A stretch of DNA of 64,000 nt from Alphaproteobacteria bacterium. GTDB lineage: Bacteria; Pseudomonadota; Alphaproteobacteria; UBA828. The notes beneath the pieces were generated by a model. That model was not told where the DNA came from. It saw nothing but the letters and a program-made list of their open reading frames with translations, and searched no databases. The DNA is taken from contig JAJDUK010000063.1 of the NCBI GenBank assembly GCA_022826665.1, positions 124,001-188,000 of the forward strand, given 5' to 3'. Below, piece after piece: positions 62,010 through 64,000 of the stretch. Position numbers and translations under genes: made by a program. The first letter of the stretch is position 1, and every line of letters starts with the position of its first letter.

Positions 62010-62193
62010 TCAGGCCGCTGTTCTTCCCACCGCCCGCGAGTGCGGCGAGGGGCAGGGCGGCAAGGCGGAGCGTGAGCGCGCCGGGACCATCGTCCCGTCC
62101 GGTGCCGGCGATCTCCTCCTGCCAGAGATCGAGGAAGCGGCGGGCGAGCGTGGCCGGGTCGTCGTCATCGCGGGTGCCTTCAAGCCTGCCCAT
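61822..62193 (-). CDS. Small coiled-coil protein overlapping the PHA-synthase-like gene
   Basis: This is a 123-residue protein (MGRLEGTRDDDDPATLARRF). The N-terminal RRFLDLWQEEIAG resembles the helix found in PHA-synthase and PhaE-type proteins. An Ala/Gly-rich middle leads to a heptad segment QRLAELSRRLAALEERIAEL (about residues 84-103). It could be a subunit or activator of the PhaC-like protein. It overlaps that gene by 188 bp in a different frame, which leaves some doubt as to which start is real. Confidence 0.6.
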   Translation of the reverse strand: MGRLEGTRDDDDPATLARRFLDLWQEEIAGTGRDDGPGALTLRLAALPLAALAGGGKNSGLNAHTGTDEARAEAAAAPSGDGAQRLAELSRRLAALEERIAELAAHGPGGDDDPAGGAGTGRS

Positions 62194-62261
62194 GGCGCGA
62201 GTATAGCCCAAGCGCCGGCCCCGTCGTTGACTTGGCCCTCGCCGCGCACCATGCTCGGCCC

Positions 62262-62786
62262 ATGACCATCGAGCAGAAGATCGAGGCCGCGGGCCTGACA
62301 CTCCCCCGGCTGGAAGACAGCTACGGCACCAACCCGGCGGCCGCCAAATACGTCTCGCACCATGCCCTCGGGCGCGTGCTCTACCTCTCGGGCTGCACGC
62401 CGATGAAGGACGGCAAGCCCTATCTTCCGGGCATCCTCGGCGAGGATCTCACGATCGAGGAGGGCTACGAGGCGGCTCGCCAGTGCATGCTCTGCTATCT
62501 CGGCCTGATCAAGTATGCGCTGGGCGATCTCGACCGGATGCACCGGATGCTGCATCTGCACGGCTACGTGAACTCGGGGCCCGATTTCGTCGATCAGCCG
62601 CGGGTTATCAACGGCGCCGTCGACCTGCTCGTTGAGCTGTACGGCCGTCGCCTGATGCCGACGCGGGCTGCCATCGGCTGCCGCGGGCTCGCCGTCAACC
62701 ACTCGGTCGAGCTGATCGCCACGGTGGAGTTCGACGGCGGCTCCGTGGCACCGCCGCTCGCCCGCGACGGCAAGGTGCTCGACTGA
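62262..62786 (+). CDS. RidA/YjgF-family protein
   Basis: This protein has 174 residues from ATG 62262 (MTIEQKIEAAGLTLPRLEDS). LYLSGCTPMKDGKPYLPGIL and YEAARQCMLCYLGLIKYALG fit the trimeric RidA fold. The C-terminal TRAAIGCRGLAVNHSVELIA aligns with the active-site region, but the catalytic Arg of archetypal RidA is not clearly conserved. Canonical members deaminate reactive enamine/imine intermediates from PLP enzymes. It is 49 bp upstream of the quinone reductase gene. Confidence 0.85.
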   Translation: MTIEQKIEAAGLTLPRLEDSYGTNPAAAKYVSHHALGRVLYLSGCTPMKDGKPYLPGILGEDLTIEEGYEAARQCMLCYLGLIKYALGDLDRMHRMLHLHGYVNSGPDFVDQPRVINGAVDLLVELYGRRLMPTRAAIGCRGLAVNHSVELIATVEFDGGSVAPPLARDGKVLD

Positions 62787-62835
62787 GAGACCCGCGTACC
62801 GCCTGATCGTCCCTCCGTTCAAGAGACCTAATGCC

Positions 62836-63825
62836 ATGAAAGCAGTTCTCTGCAAGGCCTTCGGCCCGCCCGAGACCCTTGCATTCGAAGACGTGGAGGC
62901 GCCGGCGATGGCGCCCGGCAGCGTGCGCATTGCCGTGCACGCGGTGGGCGTAAACTTCCCCGATCTCCTGCTGATCGAAGGCAAGTATCAGGTGAGGCCG
63001 CCCTTCCCTTTCAGCCCCGGCCTCGAATGCGCGGGCACCGTCGCGGAGCTCGGCCCCGGCGTGGAAGGGCCCGCGCCCGGCACGCGGGTGCTCGCCTACA
63101 TGTCCTACGGCTGTATGGCCGAGGAGGTGGTGGCGCCAGCGGAGTGCGTCATCCCCATTCCCGATGTCATGCCGTTCGATGTCGCAGCGGCCTTCCCCGT
63201 GGTCTACGGCACCAGCTACCACGCGCTGGTCGGGCGCGCGGCGCTGGCCGAAGGCGAGACGCTGCTGGTGCAAGGCGCCTCGGGCGGTGTGGGGCTCTCT
63301 GCGGTGGAGATCGGCAGGCGGCTCGGCGCAACGGTGATCGCGGCCGCCAGCAGCGACGAGAAACTGGAACTGGCGCGCGACCACGGCGCCAATCACCTCG
63401 TCAACTACCGAACCGAGGACCTGCGCGAGCGGATCAAGGCCCTGACCGACGGGCGCGGCGCCGACGTGATCTACGACCCGGTGGGCGGCGATATCTTCGA
63501 TACGTCAATGCGTTGCATCGCGTGGAACGGGCGGTTGCTGGTCATCGGCTTCGCCTCCGGCCGCATCGCCGAGGCCAAGACCAACATCATTCTGCTCAAG
63601 GAGATCAGCGTGGTCGGCGTCGCCTGGGGCGCCTTCGCCCAGCGCGACCGCGCCGCGAACCGCGCCTATTTCGACGATCTCTTCCGCTGGTACGAGGAGG
63701 GCGCGCTGAAGCCCCGCATCTCCCGCCGCCTGCCGCTCGCGGAGGCACCTGCGGCGCTGCAGGGGTTCCAGAGCCGCAGCGTGGTCGGCAAGCAGGTACT
63801 GACGGTGGCGCGGCCCGGCGGCTGA
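62836..63825 (+). CDS. NADPH:quinone oxidoreductase-like zinc-independent MDR
   Basis: This is a 329-residue medium-chain reductase. MKAVLCKAFGPPETLAFEDV opens the catalytic domain, and there are no zinc-ligand cysteines. The NADPH motif is VQGASGGVGLSAVEIGRRLG (from about residue 145), followed by YDPVGGDIFDTSMRCIAWNG. Members reduce quinones or enoyl groups, including some acyl-CoA double bonds. It is probably cotranscribed with the RidA gene. Confidence 0.9.
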   Translation: MKAVLCKAFGPPETLAFEDVEAPAMAPGSVRIAVHAVGVNFPDLLLIEGKYQVRPPFPFSPGLECAGTVAELGPGVEGPAPGTRVLAYMSYGCMAEEVVAPAECVIPIPDVMPFDVAAAFPVVYGTSYHALVGRAALAEGETLLVQGASGGVGLSAVEIGRRLGATVIAAASSDEKLELARDHGANHLVNYRTEDLRERIKALTDGRGADVIYDPVGGDIFDTSMRCIAWNGRLLVIGFASGRIAEAKTNIILLKEISVVGVAWGAFAQRDRAANRAYFDDLFRWYEEGALKPRISRRLPLAEAPAALQGFQSRSVVGKQVLTVARPGG

Positions 63826-64000
63826 GCCAGCCAGGGGGCCGCGGCGGGTGCCTCCTTTACCGATGGCGCATGATTTCCTACCCTGGAGCAACCCCGCGGC
63901 GCCGCGGAGCAGTGGACTGCAGTACGGCTAGGACAAAGCGTGGCTGGGGAGGCGATCCGAGGCGCTGCGGGGCCACTCGTGGACGATCCCATCATCGGGC
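63826..64000. other. Right-edge stretch without a recognised gene
   Basis: No convincing reading frame was identified in these 175 bases. A perfect 14-bp palindrome CCGCGGCGCCGCGG lies at 63894-63907. The end of a gene beyond the edge cannot be excluded. Confidence 0.3.

Noticed and set aside
62010-62984. A 324-residue minus-strand frame opposite the RidA gene
   Set aside because: It is antisense to a conserved RidA-type protein and carries no domain of its own.

Overview
The window is high-GC chromosomal DNA of an alphaproteobacterium, probably from the Rhodospirillales/Kiloniellales side of the class. The taxonomic call rests on an aap-type amino-acid ABC operon, a trxB-lysR pair, an RNase E with an acidic insert in its S1 domain, the chorismate mutase-hisC-tyrA operon facing metX-metW, and gshB beside a rsmI-yraN-BON cluster. 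Almost every base is coding, and no transposase, phage gene or CRISPR array was seen.

Bases 1-27150 look like an accessory catabolic island. A leftward operon (livK-like binding protein, livH, livM, livG, livF, then a thiolase-fold gene cut by the left edge) diverges from a twelve-gene rightward run (GNAT, SDR, cupin, hydantoinase-B-like, PPOX-fold, SDR, acyl-CoA synthetase, class III aminotransferase, acyl-CoA dehydrogenase, NTF2-fold, hydantoinase-B-like, NTF2-fold). A perfect 14-bp palindrome lies in the shared promoter. A YhfX-type PLP enzyme, an MFS transporter, a third hydantoinase-B-like gene, two class I aminotransferases and a MsrP follow. Uptake, opening of a cyclic amide, transamination, CoA activation and beta-oxidation make a plausible pathway, but no HyuA partner subunit is present and the substrate is unknown.

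Bases 27142-27478 are non-coding and hold a run of perfect hairpins that ends, on the minus strand, in a UUCG-loop terminator. This is a candidate small RNA or riboswitch-like leader in front of an aminotransferase gene. lysR, trxB, an EamA exporter and the aapJQMP operon follow (27479-35134).

Bases 35161-41675 hold a reorganised version of the E. coli yra cluster (LpoA-like lipoprotein, rsmI, yraN, two BON lipoproteins), a SirB1-like protein, gshB, a GFA-family protein and tRNA-Gly(GCC). Bases 41676-46973 hold an RhlE-type helicase and RNase E facing each other, and a solitary HigA-type regulator. Bases 47166-53337 are hrcA-grpE-dnaK-dnaJ-dapB, with a clear RpoH-type promoter before dnaK. 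Bases 53363-58296 are aromatic amino acid and methionine synthesis. Bases 58422-63825 hold a methyltransferase, two acetoacetyl-CoA reductases, a PHA-synthase-like protein overlapping a coiled-coil gene, a RidA protein and a quinone reductase.
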